A stretch of DNA of 40,478 bases from an uncultured Clostridia bacterium (GCA_944372435.1 CALVZD010000007.1:1-40478); one strand, 5' to 3'; numbered from the stretch's first letter, positions 24,190 to 34,244 are shown. Numbers and translations are program-made. Notes: generated from the sequence alone by a model not told the origin.

Positions 24190-25617
24190 ATGTTTTTTAA
24201 TGTCGAAAAACAATTAAAATCGATTAAAAAACAATTAAACAGTTCAAGTGATGTCGCGACAAGAGTGATACAAACTGCGTCTTCACAAAAAGTCGGCATG
24301 ATTTTTTTGCGCAGTATGATAAATAGCGACCTGTTTTTAAATGGACTGTGCAAGCCGATTAGCGAAAGCGATGAACGCATTGATATCGAAAAATTGGCAT
24401 CTAGTCTCGTCAAAACTGGCGACATCAAAAAAATCGACGAAAAACAGGCGTGCGACAGCGTCATAAATGGCTCAGTTGTCATCATTATTGAAGGCGAAAG
24501 CAAAATGCTTGCGGTGGATTTGCAAAAATATCCAGCGCGCCTTCCAGCCGAACCTCCAACCTCGTCGGTCATTCAAGGCCCTCGCGAGGGTTTTGTCGAG
24601 GATGTCAAAACAAACATAACTCTTCTGCGTCGCAGGTTTTACACCAAAGATCTGACGATCAAAGAATTGCGCATCGGAAAGTTTTCACAAACCAAAATCG
24701 TGATAGCTTACATAAAAGGCATAGCTGACAAAAAGGTGGTGAGCGAGATCTCCACAAGGCTCAAACAAATAGAGGTCGACGGCGTTATCGACTCGCAATA
24801 TATCATGCAGTTTCTTGAAAAAAGGCCGCACTCACTCTTCAAACAAGTCGGCAGTATCGAAAAGCCAGATATCGTTGCGGCAAAAATGCTCGAGGGCAGG
24901 GTGGCGATCATCGTTGACGGTTCGCCGATTGTGCTGACACTTCCTTTTCTGTTTTTAGAGGATGTGCAGTCGAGCGATGACTACTACAACTCACATATAT
25001 ATGGCGGCTTCATACGCGTCGTCAGAATAATAGCCGTGCTTATCGCGCTGCTGCTTCCTGCAACATATATATCGCTAAGAATTTTTCATTCAAATGTCAC
25101 GCCGATCAAGTTTTTGGTCACCATCACCAACACGACAAAAGGATTGCCGTTCACTCCGTTTTTTGAGATGATTTTCATCAGCCTTTTGTTTCAAATTTTG
25201 TATGAAGTCAGCCTGCGCCTGCCAAGTTATCTTGGGCTTGCAACTTCGGTCGTCGGCGCCCTGATTTTGGGCGACACAGGCGTAAAAGCGGGGCTGATTT
25301 CTCCGCCCGGAGTGATTATTGTTGCACTTGCAAAAATAGCCCTTTACACCGTGCCAGAACAGGCCTATCAGTTGACGATTTTGCAATATCTGTTTTTGTT
25401 TATCGGAGGCTCGCTGGGCATGCTTGGCATTGTGGGGCTCGTGATATATCTCATCACTTACATGGCGTCGATCGACTCTTATGGCGCGCCGTATCTTGCT
25501 CCTTTTGCGCCAAGAGTTGAAAAGGATTTGAAAGACGCGATCCTCATCTCTAACACGCTTGACATGAAAACGCGGCCGCAGTCATTCAAAAACAAAAACA
25601 TCACGAGGCAAAAATGA
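24190..25617 (+). CDS. Spore germinant receptor subunit A (GerA family)
   Basis: The A subunit of Ger-type germinant receptors sits in the spore inner membrane and, with B and C subunits, senses nutrients and forms an ion channel. The 475-residue protein has the soluble N-terminal domain (about 1-280) with FVEDVKTNITLLRRR, conserved in GerA proteins, and a C-terminal membrane domain (about 280-450) with SPPGVIIVALAKIALYTVPEQ and FTPFFEMIFISLL. Length is typical. It is first of three genes, overlapping gerB by 4 bases. Which receptor type (gerA, gerB or gerK) it corresponds to cannot be decided. Confidence 0.96.
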   Translation: MFFNVEKQLKSIKKQLNSSSDVATRVIQTASSQKVGMIFLRSMINSDLFLNGLCKPISESDERIDIEKLASSLVKTGDIKKIDEKQACDSVINGSVVIIIEGESKMLAVDLQKYPARLPAEPPTSSVIQGPREGFVEDVKTNITLLRRRFYTKDLTIKELRIGKFSQTKIVIAYIKGIADKKVVSEISTRLKQIEVDGVIDSQYIMQFLEKRPHSLFKQVGSIEKPDIVAAKMLEGRVAIIVDGSPIVLTLPFLFLEDVQSSDDYYNSHIYGGFIRVVRIIAVLIALLLPATYISLRIFHSNVTPIKFLVTITNTTKGLPFTPFFEMIFISLLFQILYEVSLRLPSYLGLATSVVGALILGDTGVKAGLISPPGVIIVALAKIALYTVPEQAYQLTILQYLFLFIGGSLGMLGIVGLVIYLITYMASIDSYGAPYLAPFAPRVEKDLKDAILISNTLDMKTRPQSFKNKNITRQK

Positions 25618-26693
25618 AAACGATCTCCTCTCGTCAGACAGCGGTGATAGCCGGCATTTTGCTGTTTGCCAACAAAATTTTGGTTTTGCCGTCCTTGCTC
25701 TATGAGCACGCAAAGGCCGACAGTGTGTTTATTTTGGCGATTTTGCTGCTTGCCGAATTTGCGCTGCTTTTGATATTTTTCAGATTAAAGCGAGCGTATC
25801 CAAAAAGCAGCTTTTATCAGATAATTTCACAAAAAATGGGCGTTTTTGCTGCAAAAATCATATATTTTTTGATAATTTTGTATATTTTCTATAAAATTTT
25901 GCTGGTTTACAACATCTCATATGTCTACTTTCGAGTGCAGGTTTATCTTGATGCCAGCTTCTATATTTTTTTGCTTGTGTTTTTGCTTGTGTGCAATTCT
26001 TGCGTTATGAGAGGGTTGCGGCCACTTGCGCGATGCGCCGAATTTTTCTTCTTTTTCATCATCGCATGTGTGGTTTTTTGCCTGCTGCTTTCGATCGCCA
26101 ACTTCAACAAATTTCCCATCTTTTTTGACACGGCATATTCCGATTTCTTTCTTGGAGGGTTCAAATATCTCTTTTGCTTTGGCGATGTTTTGTTGCTATT
26201 TTTGCTCATGCACAAAATCGAGCTCGATAAAAAAGGCGAGCGCCAAGTCGTCAGATATTTGCTGGTGGTTTCAGCTTTAATTGTCATTTTGTACATTATG
26301 TTTTTCAGCATATTCAACCACACCTCGTTTGTTCACAAAAACGCGCTGTCTGATATAATAACATTCTCCTATCGCTTCACCGATCTTGGCAGGCTTGACA
26401 TGGTGGCGATCGTGACTGTCATGTTTTTGTCGCTTTTTCAGATCAGCATCGCGCTGTATGTGTTTTGCGAGTGTTTCACTCAAATTTTTCCACCTCTTGG
26501 CAAGGTGTATGGCCTCATCACTTTCGACTTGCTGTTTGTGGGGCTAACTTTGATCTCAACACTTGACTATCTGCAATTAACGCAACTCGGCACGCTCGTC
26601 ATGCCATATTTTGCGATTGTGCTGCAATATCTGCTGCCGCTTGTTTGCCTGTTTTTCACATTAGGAGGCCGACATGAAAAAAATCGTAACTAG
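25614..26693 (+). CDS. Spore germinant receptor subunit B (GerB, spore permease family)
   Basis: The B subunit belongs to the amino-acid/polyamine permease superfamily and probably binds the germinant. The 359-residue protein has about ten membrane helices and starts with ISSRQTAVIAGILLFANKIL, the usual GerB opening. Helix 1 lacks strong charge, and a loop with HKIELDKKGERQ is cytoplasmic. It starts in an ATGA overlap with gerA and its last 20 bases overlap gerC, so all three are translationally coupled. Confidence 0.95.
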   Translation: MKTISSRQTAVIAGILLFANKILVLPSLLYEHAKADSVFILAILLLAEFALLLIFFRLKRAYPKSSFYQIISQKMGVFAAKIIYFLIILYIFYKILLVYNISYVYFRVQVYLDASFYIFLLVFLLVCNSCVMRGLRPLARCAEFFFFFIIACVVFCLLLSIANFNKFPIFFDTAYSDFFLGGFKYLFCFGDVLLLFLLMHKIELDKKGERQVVRYLLVVSALIVILYIMFFSIFNHTSFVHKNALSDIITFSYRFTDLGRLDMVAIVTVMFLSLFQISIALYVFCECFTQIFPPLGKVYGLITFDLLFVGLTLISTLDYLQLTQLGTLVMPYFAIVLQYLLPLVCLFFTLGGRHEKNRN

Positions 26694-28011
26694 CATAAAG
26701 CGCACGCCGATGCTGCTTGCGCTTGTTTTGATCGCGCTTTGGTTTTTTCCAAGTGCAATTATCGCGCCGTCTGAAAGCGCCGTCAATGCGATCGTCACAG
26801 CGGTGGGGCTTGACAAAAACGAGCAAGACTATGAGGTCACGCTCATGACTTTTTTGTCTCATCCAAATCAAAGCTATTCTGAGCAATACGAGGTCATCTC
26901 ATGCTCGGCGCCGTCGATAAGTGAGGCGTTCACGAACGCAAGCTTGCAAATTGGCAAAAACATCTCGCTCTTTCACACCCACACGGCGATAGTCAGCGAA
27001 AGGCTGCTTGAAGAAGACATCGCGTCGGCACTTGATTATCTTGGCAGAGTCGCGTCGCTTCCGCAAAGCTGTGTGCTGATATCAACAAATGTCACAAGCA
27101 AGCAATTTTTAGAGTTCGTTCAAGAGCTTGACAAGGAGTCTGACATAAACCTTGAAGAGCTTTTGTTTTACACCTCAAATTATGTTTTGTGGAAATACAC
27201 GACAATAAACTCCTTTTATGAAGGCTATTACTCGCCAGTCAAAGCCTCGATTTTAGGGCATCTTACTATCACTCAGGGCGATGTCAACGGAATACCAATA
27301 AAAAACACCGAAAATGTCGTCGGTCTTGGCAGCTCTTCTGGCGGAAGCTCAGGTGGCAGCGAGAGCAGTAAGTCCAGTGGCTCGCAGCAGTCAGAATCAC
27401 CAAATCAAACGAACGGAGCTCAGCAGTCAGGTGGAGAGTCGCAAAGCTCGTCAAGCTCAAATCAGCTTCAAATTGTCAATGATGGCAGCTGTTTGCTCAT
27501 CAAAAACGGCAAAATGCAGGCGCATATGACAAAAGAGCAGTTGCGCGGCCTGAATTGGCTCAACAGTTCGACAAGTGGCGCCGTAATAACGCTTGAAAAT
27601 TTTTCAGACCAAACTTTTGATGAGGCAAGGCTTATTTACAAAGTTCAACGAGAACAGGTGTTAGACAAAGTTGAGTTTGAAAATGGAGTCCCAGTTTACA
27701 CAGCAAACATAAAGCTTTTTATTTCGCTTATGGAAGCCAATGGTTCAAAAGAAGAACTTACAGAAAGCCGAGAAGTCGCATACATAAGTGATGAAGTCAG
27801 AGAGCTTATTGAAAAACAGGTAAAAACGGAGATCAACTCTTCATTAGAGTTTTTGTCCACACAAAATTGCGATACCTTGGATATGTACGAAAAATTTTAT
27901 GAAAACTGTCGCGCTCAAACCAAAAATTATTTACAAACGCACTCTTTACAGCCAGAAGATTTTTTAAAAAATGTCGTTTTCAAAGTCATAGTTTCGTTAT
28001 TTCCAGTTTAA
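26674..28011 (+). CDS. Spore germinant receptor subunit C (GerC), lacking the lipobox cysteine
   Basis: GerC is normally a lipoprotein at the spore inner membrane. The 445-residue protein has the expected start of the mature domain, IVTAVGLDKNEQDYEVTL, and the C-terminal region with KVQREQVLDKVEF. But the segment before it (FFPSAIIAPSESAVNAI) has no cysteine where family members have the lipobox followed by CWDR, so it is probably held by an uncleaved N-terminal helix (about 12-32). A Ser/Gly/Gln-rich low-complexity linker (about 214-265) is inserted between domains, making it longer than the usual 370-410. AGGAGG lies within gerB. Confidence 0.9.
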   Translation: MKKIVTSIKRTPMLLALVLIALWFFPSAIIAPSESAVNAIVTAVGLDKNEQDYEVTLMTFLSHPNQSYSEQYEVISCSAPSISEAFTNASLQIGKNISLFHTHTAIVSERLLEEDIASALDYLGRVASLPQSCVLISTNVTSKQFLEFVQELDKESDINLEELLFYTSNYVLWKYTTINSFYEGYYSPVKASILGHLTITQGDVNGIPIKNTENVVGLGSSSGGSSGGSESSKSSGSQQSESPNQTNGAQQSGGESQSSSSSNQLQIVNDGSCLLIKNGKMQAHMTKEQLRGLNWLNSSTSGAVITLENFSDQTFDEARLIYKVQREQVLDKVEFENGVPVYTANIKLFISLMEANGSKEELTESREVAYISDEVRELIEKQVKTEINSSLEFLSTQNCDTLDMYEKFYENCRAQTKNYLQTHSLQPEDFLKNVVFKVIVSLFPV

Positions 28012-28034
28012 AAATAGTTTAACGCTGAAATTAG

Positions 28035-28063
28035 TTGGAAAAAAAAAGATATTGTGTTAAACT
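28035..28063 (+). promoter_or_regulatory. ftsH promoter
   Basis: TTGGAA (28035-28040), a 17-bp spacer and TAAACT (28058-28063). A small GATGAAA/TTTCATC hairpin lies between it and the Shine-Dalgarno. Confidence 0.6.
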
Positions 28064-28126
28064 AATTTTCGTTAGATGAAAAACCATTTCATCAAAAATG
28101 TCAATCCGACAACATGGAGGTAAAAC

Positions 28127-30391
28127 TTGGAAGAAAAAAAAGGCGGATTTAGATTATCCTATCTTGTTTTGATTTTAGTCGTCGTGCTGCTTTTGTGCTT
28201 TTTGTTCATCGACACCTCAAACCCAGGAACAAGGGTGGAGCTGAGTGATGTTGATGCTTTCATTTCGGGCACTTACAACGACGAAGCAACCGGCGATCGC
28301 AATTTGCAGATGAGCGAGCTTTACTATTATGACGGCACTGGATATATTTTGGTGTCGGGCAGCCCAAATGCAGACAGCTTTCCAACCAACTCTGACTATT
28401 ATTTCGAATACTCATCCTCAAACGACATCAACAGAATCATCGAAAAGATCGATGCAGCAAACGCTGACAACACAGGCGTTGAAGGTGCAACCATCATTTC
28501 GTATGACACAAATCGCCCAAGCGACAACTGGTTTTTGAGCTTTTTGCCAACGCTGCTCATCATAATCTTTGGTTTTGTCATGGTTTGGGTGCTTTATCGC
28601 ATGATGTCAAACTCCAACAAAGGCGCGCTTGGTTTTGGCAAAACTCGTGCCAAGGCCTATGCAACCACCAAAGTCAGATTTTCTGACATAGCAGGCGCGG
28701 ATGAGGAAAAGGCAGAGCTTGAAGAGATCGTCGAGTTTTTGAAAAATCCGAAAAAGTTTACAGACCTTGGTGCAAGAATTCCAAAAGGCATTTTGCTTGT
28801 TGGAAACCCGGGAACCGGAAAAACCTTGCTTGCAAGAGCTGTGGCAGGTGAGAGCAACGTGCCATTCATTTCAATTTCTGGCTCCGACTTTGTTGAAATG
28901 TTTGTCGGCGTGGGAGCTTCTCGCGTGCGTGACCTTTTTGATCAAGCCAAGAAAAACAAACCTTGCATCGTGTTCATCGATGAGATCGACGCGGTGGGTC
29001 GTCAGAGAGGCGCCGGACTTGGCGGAGGCAATGACGAGCGCGAGCAAACGCTGAACCAGCTGCTCGTCGAAATGGACGGATTTGAGCCAAACGAGGGGAT
29101 AATCGTGCTTGCCGCAACCAACCGCAGCGATGTGCTGGATCCTGCACTTATGAGACCGGGCAGGTTTGACAGGCAGATATATGTCAATGTGCCGGATGTC
29201 AAGGGCAGAGAGGGGATTTTGAGAATTCACGCTCGCAACAAACCACTTGACGAGTCGGTGGATTTCAAAACGCTGGCAAGGCTGACGACAGGCTTCACCG
29301 GTGCGGATATCGAAAACATGCTCAACGAAGCGGCAATTTTGGCTGCAAGAGCAAACAGACCGACGATTCATATGAAAGATATCACCGAGGGCATCAACAA
29401 AGTGCTCATGGGGCCACAGAAAAAGAGTCGCCTCGTCACAGAAAAAGATCGCAAGATCACCGCTTATCACGAGTCTGGCCACGCCATACTTGGAAAGCTG
29501 CTTGAAAACTGCGACAATGTGCAGGAGGTTTCGATTATACCAAGAGGCATGGCTGGTGGCTACACAATGCAGAGGCCGGATGAGGACGAAAGTCATCTGT
29601 TCTATTCAAAAATCGTGGATGACATCGCAATGTGCATGGGCGGCAGAATTGCCGAAGAGCTCGTGTTTGGCGACATCTCGACCGGAGCATCAAGCGACAT
29701 TCAACACGCCTCAAAGCTCGCACACAAGATGGTGTTTGATTGGGGCATGAGCAAAAACCTTGGGTTTATGTCGCTCTCTTCACAGCAGGAGATCTTTGTG
29801 GGAAGAGATTATCAAATGAAAAACGACTTCTCCGAAAAGCTTGCAGCGCAAGCGGATGAAGAGGTCAAGGAGATCTTGGCTCAAAACTATGCTCGTGCAA
29901 AGAAAATTCTCTCGGCAAACCGCGACAAACTTGACGAAATGACAAAGTTGCTTTTGGAGCGCGAAACCATCTACACCGACGAAGTCAACATGATCATGGA
30001 AGGCAAGAGCGCAGAAGAAATCGTCAAAGTCATGGAGAAAAAAGAGAAAGCGCAAAAAGAAAAAGAGCGCAAAATCCGTCAAAAACAGCTGGCACAAAAA
30101 ATGCTGGATGACTATCGCATAAAAGTTGAAGAGGGCAAAAAACTCATGGAAAATGGCATCATAACCATGGAGGAATATGCCGGAATTGTCAAGGAATACG
30201 AGGAGTATGTGGCAAAACTCGAAAGCGATTCAAAAAAAGCCGAAAAGGCCCAAAAGTCAGAGCCAGTGGAGAAAGAAGAGGCATCAAAACAAAACGAACC
30301 AGCGCTTGAAGAGAAAAAGCCAAAACGCGTCAGGGCGTCAAAGACGACTGACAAAACCACAAAAGAAAAAAAGGATGAAGGAGACAAATAA
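28127..30391 (+). CDS. ftsH: ATP-dependent zinc metalloprotease FtsH
   Basis: FtsH extracts and degrades membrane and some soluble proteins as a hexamer. The 754-residue protein has two membrane helices (about 8-26 and 131-153) with an extracytoplasmic domain between, an AAA domain with Walker A GNPGTGKT (about 226; the second residue is Asn instead of the usual Pro), Walker [10 protein letters not shown] (about 280), the pore region, the second region of homology with [18 protein letters not shown], and the zinc site HESGH (about 448). The start is TTG at 28127 behind GGAGG. After the protease domain there is a Lys/Glu-rich coiled tail of about 110 residues, making it longer than the usual 600-650. 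It overlaps the next gene by one base. Confidence 0.97.
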   Translation: MEEKKGGFRLSYLVLILVVVLLLCFLFIDTSNPGTRVELSDVDAFISGTYNDEATGDRNLQMSELYYYDGTGYILVSGSPNADSFPTNSDYYFEYSSSNDINRIIEKIDAANADNTGVEGATIISYDTNRPSDNWFLSFLPTLLIIIFGFVMVWVLYRMMSNSNKGALGFGKTRAKAYATTKVRFSDIAGADEEKAELEEIVEFLKNPKKFTDLGARIPKGILLVGNPGTGKTLLARAVAGESNVPFISISGSDFVEMFVGVGASRVRDLFDQAKKNKPCIVFIDEIDAVGRQRGAGLGGGNDEREQTLNQLLVEMDGFEPNEGIIVLAATNRSDVLDPALMRPGRFDRQIYVNVPDVKGREGILRIHARNKPLDESVDFKTLARLTTGFTGADIENMLNEAAILAARANRPTIHMKDITEGINKVLMGPQKKSRLVTEKDRKITAYHESGHAILGKLLENCDNVQEVSIIPRGMAGGYTMQRPDEDESHLFYSKIVDDIAMCMGGRIAEELVFGDISTGASSDIQHASKLAHKMVFDWGMSKNLGFMSLSSQQEIFVGRDYQMKNDFSEKLAAQADEEVKEILAQNYARAKKILSANRDKLDEMTKLLLERETIYTDEVNMIMEGKSAEEIVKVMEKKEKAQKEKERKIRQKQLAQKMLDDYRIKVEEGKKLMENGIITMEEYAGIVKEYEEYVAKLESDSKKAEKAQKSEPVEKEEASKQNEPALEEKKPKRVRASKTTDKTTKEKKDEGDK

Positions 30392-31044
30392 TGCCAAAAA
30401 CCAGTTTGATTCTTGACGAAAAAACGGCATTAAAGCGAAAAAGAGCGACCAAAATCACAGCACTTTGCCTTTTGGCTGTTGTGTTTGTGCTTGTGGTTTT
30501 GATTGTTGTCGCAGCTTGCGTGACCACCAGCTTGAAGCCAAACTTCATCAAAAATCCTGACAGAATCATAGTTTACAACCAAAACTCAACTTACGGTCAA
30601 TTTTCACAAAGCACTCAGCTCAACGACTCGCGCTATGAAAATTTTATCAGCCAATTTGATGAAAGTTTTTCAACAAACTATCTCGTTGCGCTTTTCAGTG
30701 GCAGTCTGGGCGATTACACAATCGACCGCAACAGCGAGCGCACAAGTTTTTCAGAGGTTCAAGCAGAGCTGCAAACCGGCTTTTATGTGCAGTTTGTCTA
30801 CACTGAGCCGCAAACCTTGACCTATGCAAATGGCGACACATATTTCAGCATCTATGCAAGCCAAACGCCAATTCAATACACTTCGCTTTACTTTGCCCTG
30901 TCTGACACCGACAGCCTGCAAACGCTTGATATGTATGTTGCCTACAAAACCAGCGAAAGCTCGTCAAACACCTATGTTGTCAAGATTTCGCAAAAGGCAA
31001 ACACCTTTGCGCTTTATGAAAACAGAGCGGCATTTAGAAGTTAA
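30391..31044 (+). CDS. Single-pass membrane protein co-transcribed with ftsH
   Basis: A 217-residue protein with a basic cytoplasmic start (about 1-22, KRKRATK), one membrane helix (about 23-46) and an extracytoplasmic domain rich in Ser, Thr, Tyr and Asn. Its ATG overlaps the ftsH stop (TAATG), so translation is coupled. No recognised domain or catalytic motif. The coupling suggests a partner, adaptor or regulator of FtsH, which is inference from position. A strong terminator follows. Confidence 0.8.
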   Translation: MPKTSLILDEKTALKRKRATKITALCLLAVVFVLVVLIVVAACVTTSLKPNFIKNPDRIIVYNQNSTYGQFSQSTQLNDSRYENFISQFDESFSTNYLVALFSGSLGDYTIDRNSERTSFSEVQAELQTGFYVQFVYTEPQTLTYANGDTYFSIYASQTPIQYTSLYFALSDTDSLQTLDMYVAYKTSESSSNTYVVKISQKANTFALYENRAAFRS

Positions 31045-31141
31045 AACGAAAATCGATTTATTTTGTTTAAACGCCGTTAGAGCTTGATCAAAACTCAGAG
31101 CATTTTGAAAGCCAAGCTCATTTTGATTAGACCTTTAATTC

Positions 31142-31172
31142 AAAAAAACCTTCCGGTTTGGAAGGTTTTTTT
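31142..31172. terminator. Bidirectional terminator between the ftsH operon and vanW
   Basis: A perfect stem of A7-CCTTCC and GGAAGG-T7 with a GGTTT loop, serving two convergent units. Confidence 0.93.
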
Positions 31173-31185
31173 GTGCTTTAAAACA

Positions 31186-32721
31186 TCATGGGTTGTAAGC
31201 CGCAGGGCGCTCTTTTTCGATTTTGGCGCGCACGGTTTCGGTGGTGGTTGAGGTCACCTTTTGCGGTGGAATAAACTCGATATCATTTTCAGGCAGGCTC
31301 ATGCCTTCGCCAAGCTCGGCTGTGCCTTCCACAATTATGCCTTCTTGCGGCAAATACATATCGTGTCTGATCTCCTTTTCTTCCACCAGCTCTCCATTTT
31401 GATAATACTGCACATATCCGCGCGATTCATATCCTTCTCTTGGATAGCGCACGCGAAAGTATTCGCCTTTGTATATCACCTTGTCAGAGTATTCTCCGTT
31501 CGTGTCTGGGATGATTTTGTCGCCGGAATGCGGCAGCACTTTGATAAATTCGGCTCGTGTTTTGATCGACTCGCCCTCTTCAAATTTCGGGCCGTATATT
31601 TCAGCGTAAACGTTTTCGTCGTCGTAATAGGTTTTGATATAAATAGGGGCGCTCAGCGAGTTTTTAAACACGAGGTCTGAGTAGCCTTCCGAAACCATCG
31701 CGTCGAACGAAAGCGGAACATAGCTTGCTGGGATAGAGTGATGATTTGCCTCGATTATTTCGATGTCGGCCAGCACAAGCGCGTTGTAAAGCGTGGTTGA
31801 AGCCTGACAGACGCCGCCTCCTGTGCCTTTCACATATGCGCCATTTAAAATGACATTTGCCGGTTTATATCCATTTTCGGCGGTCCTTGAACCTGTGATA
31901 TTGTTGAAACTCACTTCCTCTCCGGGCATAAAAACTTGACCGTTGAAGGAGTTTAAGGCTCGCGCCACATTGTTCTTGCGCTCAGCCGACGAACTTGCAT
32001 AGCTTGTCGAAAAGCTCGACCTTTTGGCTATCGAAGAAAGTATCTGCTCTTCGTCCACACTATATGGCACTTCGATCACTGGAATTTCTATCGTCACATT
32101 TTTTTGTTCTGACAGCTTTTGGTCAATCAAACTCAAAAGTTTCCCGCGATCGACCACGATTGCGCTTTGGCTTTCACTGAGTGAAAACATCGGATCGCCG
32201 TTTGGATCGAAGATGACCTCAGGCGGCTGCCCAGGCGTTTCTATCTCGGCGGCGATCATGTCGATCTTCTCATCCAAACCTCCGAGCACAGTTTTGTAAG
32301 AAACGTTGACCTGCAAGCCCTCTTTCTTTATTTTGTTTTGGTCGCGATATCGCTGCAAAAAGTTTCCAACATGGCCGACCTTGATCGCTTCGCTCAGCAC
32401 TGGCCCAACTTCATCCTTAACCTCGAAATCGCTGCCGGCAAAGCTCCAGCTTTTGTCGTCATAGGTGAGGGTGAGCTTGATATCTGAGCGCGACGAAAGC
32501 AGCGAATACGAGATGACATTTTCTGCCTGAGCTTGTGTCATGCCCGAAACATCTATGCCGTTGACAGTTGTGCCTGACAAAAAAGTGTCGTTTGCCGAGC
32601 CATTGTCGACAAAATAAAATTGACAAAACAGCAGCAGCCCAACCGCCAAAGCAGCGGCTCCAAGCCCCCAATATATTCCTGCCCATTTTTTGTTTTTGGT
32701 TTTTGTTTTTTCTTCGCTCAT
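31186..32721 (-). CDS. VanW family protein with peptidoglycan-binding-type domain
   Basis: A 511-residue protein with a cytoplasmic basic start, one membrane helix (about 14-34), a domain resembling the PG_binding_4 type (TVNGIDVSGMTQAQAENVIS, about 48-68), and the VanW domain (about 240-375) with the conserved PGEEVSFNNITG and GGGVCQASTTLYNALVLADI. VanW-like proteins of Clostridia are cell-envelope proteins; VanW itself is an accessory of some vancomycin clusters, but its activity is unknown and no resistance gene is nearby. A proline-containing tail follows. The start codon is 6 nt from a -10-like CATAAT with only a weak AGGG before it. Confidence 0.92.
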   Translation of the reverse strand: MSEEKTKTKNKKWAGIYWGLGAAALAVGLLLFCQFYFVDNGSANDTFLSGTTVNGIDVSGMTQAQAENVISYSLLSSRSDIKLTLTYDDKSWSFAGSDFEVKDEVGPVLSEAIKVGHVGNFLQRYRDQNKIKKEGLQVNVSYKTVLGGLDEKIDMIAAEIETPGQPPEVIFDPNGDPMFSLSESQSAIVVDRGKLLSLIDQKLSEQKNVTIEIPVIEVPYSVDEEQILSSIAKRSSFSTSYASSSAERKNNVARALNSFNGQVFMPGEEVSFNNITGSRTAENGYKPANVILNGAYVKGTGGGVCQASTTLYNALVLADIEIIEANHHSIPASYVPLSFDAMVSEGYSDLVFKNSLSAPIYIKTYYDDENVYAEIYGPKFEEGESIKTRAEFIKVLPHSGDKIIPDTNGEYSDKVIYKGEYFRVRYPREGYESRGYVQYYQNGELVEEKEIRHDMYLPQEGIIVEGTAELGEGMSLPENDIEFIPPQKVTSTTTETVRAKIEKERPAAYNP

Positions 32722-32727
32722 GACCCT

Positions 32728-32733
32728 ATTATG
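32728..32733 (-). promoter_or_regulatory. -10-like box 6 nt before the vanW start
   Basis: On the minus strand CATAAT, then AGGGTC, then ATG. The -35 region is poor. It repeats the spacing seen at other leaderless candidates but is the weakest of them. Confidence 0.35.
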
Positions 32734-32919
32734 CCACTTGCGAAAAAAAATATGTTACATTAAAAAAAATTGAAAAAAAACATTCGCAAAAAAGCGGTTT
32801 TAACTTAAAAACAATCAAAAGTTTTTCGCTGTTATTATTAAAAAAAACGTTTCATAATAAAAACTTAAAAAACTTTTAAAACTGCGATTGCCGGCGGCAA
32901 ACAATAACGGTTTTTCTTC

Positions 32920-32945
32920 AAAAAAAGCCTGACGGATGGTCAGAC
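32920..32945 (-). terminator. Terminator of cca
   Basis: On the minus strand CTGAC and GTCAG pair around a short loop and are followed by a U-run. The remaining 190 nt up to vanW are AT-rich with no gene seen. Confidence 0.75.
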
Positions 32946-34157
32946 TTAAAAATTGTGATAGTGCTTTTTGCCGATGTATTTTAAAAGCTCCTCTTGGGTG
33001 TTTGGGCACTTGCCCTCAAAAACCTCGCTCAAAGCTTCAAGCAAAACTTTGTCATACATCTTTGCCGGCAGCGAAGGGAAGGCTTTTTTAAGATCTCTCT
33101 TTGTGATTTTCAAATCGCTCACGCTGATGACAAGTTTGTGAGAGATGATGTATTTGTAAAAAAAGTTGTATTTTTGAGCCAAATATTTGGATTTTTTCTG
33201 CAAAATTTGATAAATTGACGGAAAATTTTCAAAATATTTAAAAAAGAAGTTTTTGTTTTGCATGTGGTTTAATGCGTCGTAATAGCCCGACAAAATGTTC
33301 ACCATTTGCGCAACCTGCTTTTTTGTCATGCCGGTGTCTGCAAACAGATGCTCCAAAAAGTAGGAAACGCTTGCAGGCTTAATGGTGTCGACAATGTCAA
33401 TTGCAAGCCCAAAAACTCTATCGTTGCACTTTGTCACCATTTTGAGCTTGATCTTGCGAGCTGGCAGGCCAAGTTTTTCCCAAACTCCCAATTTGTTGTA
33501 GAGTTTTAGCGATTTCAAAGTTGCTTTTTTGCTGGTTTGACGCAAAAGTTTTTTAATCTCTTCAATCACTTTGCTCTTTGTCAAATCTTTCACCAGGTTT
33601 ATGTTTGCAAGCGCGATCTTGCAGGTGCGTTTTTCGATTGAAAAGTTGTATTCGCAGGCAAGGCGGATCATGCGCAAAATTCTCAGCCCATCGTTTTGCA
33701 AAATTTCAGGGCTTGTTGCGCGCACGAGTTTTCGTTGCAAATCTTGAATTCCGTCCAGAGGGTCGATGATCTCCTGTGTTTTGAGGTTGTAGTAAATGCT
33801 GTTGATCGTAAAATCTCTGCGTTTCACATCCTCTTCGATGGTTTTGACAAATTCCACTTCGTCAGGGCAGTGGCCTTTTTTGTAGGTCTCTTTTCGAAAG
33901 GTTGCATAATCATAGCTTTTGTTGCCGCAAACGATTTTGCAGGTGCCAAAGTTTTTGTTTTTCATTTTGAGTGAAAAATCGCTGCCTTCCAGCTTTTTTT
34001 CAAGCTCATCCAGCGTGAGAGGGCTGCAAAGATCTTCGTCGTCGCATTTTCTGCCCAGCAATTTGTTGCGCAAAAAACCACCGACGATATAAAAATCTGT
34101 GCCAACAAGTCTGGCAAGCTCTCTAACATTTTGACTTGGTTTGATGTTTGCTTCCAT
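32946..34157 (-). CDS. CCA tRNA nucleotidyltransferase / poly(A) polymerase family
   Basis: This family adds or repairs the CCA end of tRNAs (or in some members polyadenylates RNA). The 403-residue protein shows the head motif YIVGGFLRNKLLG (about 23-35), the acidic DDEDLCS where family members have DIDIAT, RRDFTINSIYYN (about 113-124), the LDGIQDL segment, and NDGLRILRMIRLACEYNF (about 155-172). The C-terminal half is divergent and helical, without a visible HD domain. Both tRNA genes in the window already encode CCA, so a repair role is likely. A TTGACA promoter ends 6 nt before the ATG and there is no clear Shine-Dalgarno. Confidence 0.9.
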   Translation of the reverse strand: MEANIKPSQNVRELARLVGTDFYIVGGFLRNKLLGRKCDDEDLCSPLTLDELEKKLEGSDFSLKMKNKNFGTCKIVCGNKSYDYATFRKETYKKGHCPDEVEFVKTIEEDVKRRDFTINSIYYNLKTQEIIDPLDGIQDLQRKLVRATSPEILQNDGLRILRMIRLACEYNFSIEKRTCKIALANINLVKDLTKSKVIEEIKKLLRQTSKKATLKSLKLYNKLGVWEKLGLPARKIKLKMVTKCNDRVFGLAIDIVDTIKPASVSYFLEHLFADTGMTKKQVAQMVNILSGYYDALNHMQNKNFFFKYFENFPSIYQILQKKSKYLAQKYNFFYKYIISHKLVISVSDLKITKRDLKKAFPSLPAKMYDKVLLEALSEVFEGKCPNTQEELLKYIGKKHYHNF

Positions 34158-34163
34158 GCTTCT

Positions 34164-34192
34164 ATCTTAATTTATTTGAAAGATTTTGTCAA
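34164..34192 (-). promoter_or_regulatory. Promoter 6 nt before the cca start (leaderless candidate)
   Basis: On the minus strand a perfect TTGACA (34187-34192), a 17-bp spacer and TAAGAT (34164-34169), then 6 nt and the ATG. The expected transcription start is at the start codon. Confidence 0.8.
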
Positions 34193-34209
34193 CAAAATAA
34201 GCATTTTGT

Positions 34210-34238
34210 TTGACAATTTATGAATAAATATGTATTCT
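34210..34238 (+). promoter_or_regulatory. Promoter 6 nt before the P-type ATPase start (leaderless candidate)
   Basis: A perfect TTGACA (34210-34215), a 17-bp spacer and TATTCT (34233-34238), then six A and the ATG at 34245. It is divergent from the cca promoter, with the -35 boxes 17 bp apart. Confidence 0.75.
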
Positions 34239-34244
34239 AAAAAA

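Noticed and set aside
28871..29596. A 241-residue open frame antisense to ftsH
   Set aside because: It mirrors the conserved AAA domain; no independent evidence supports it.
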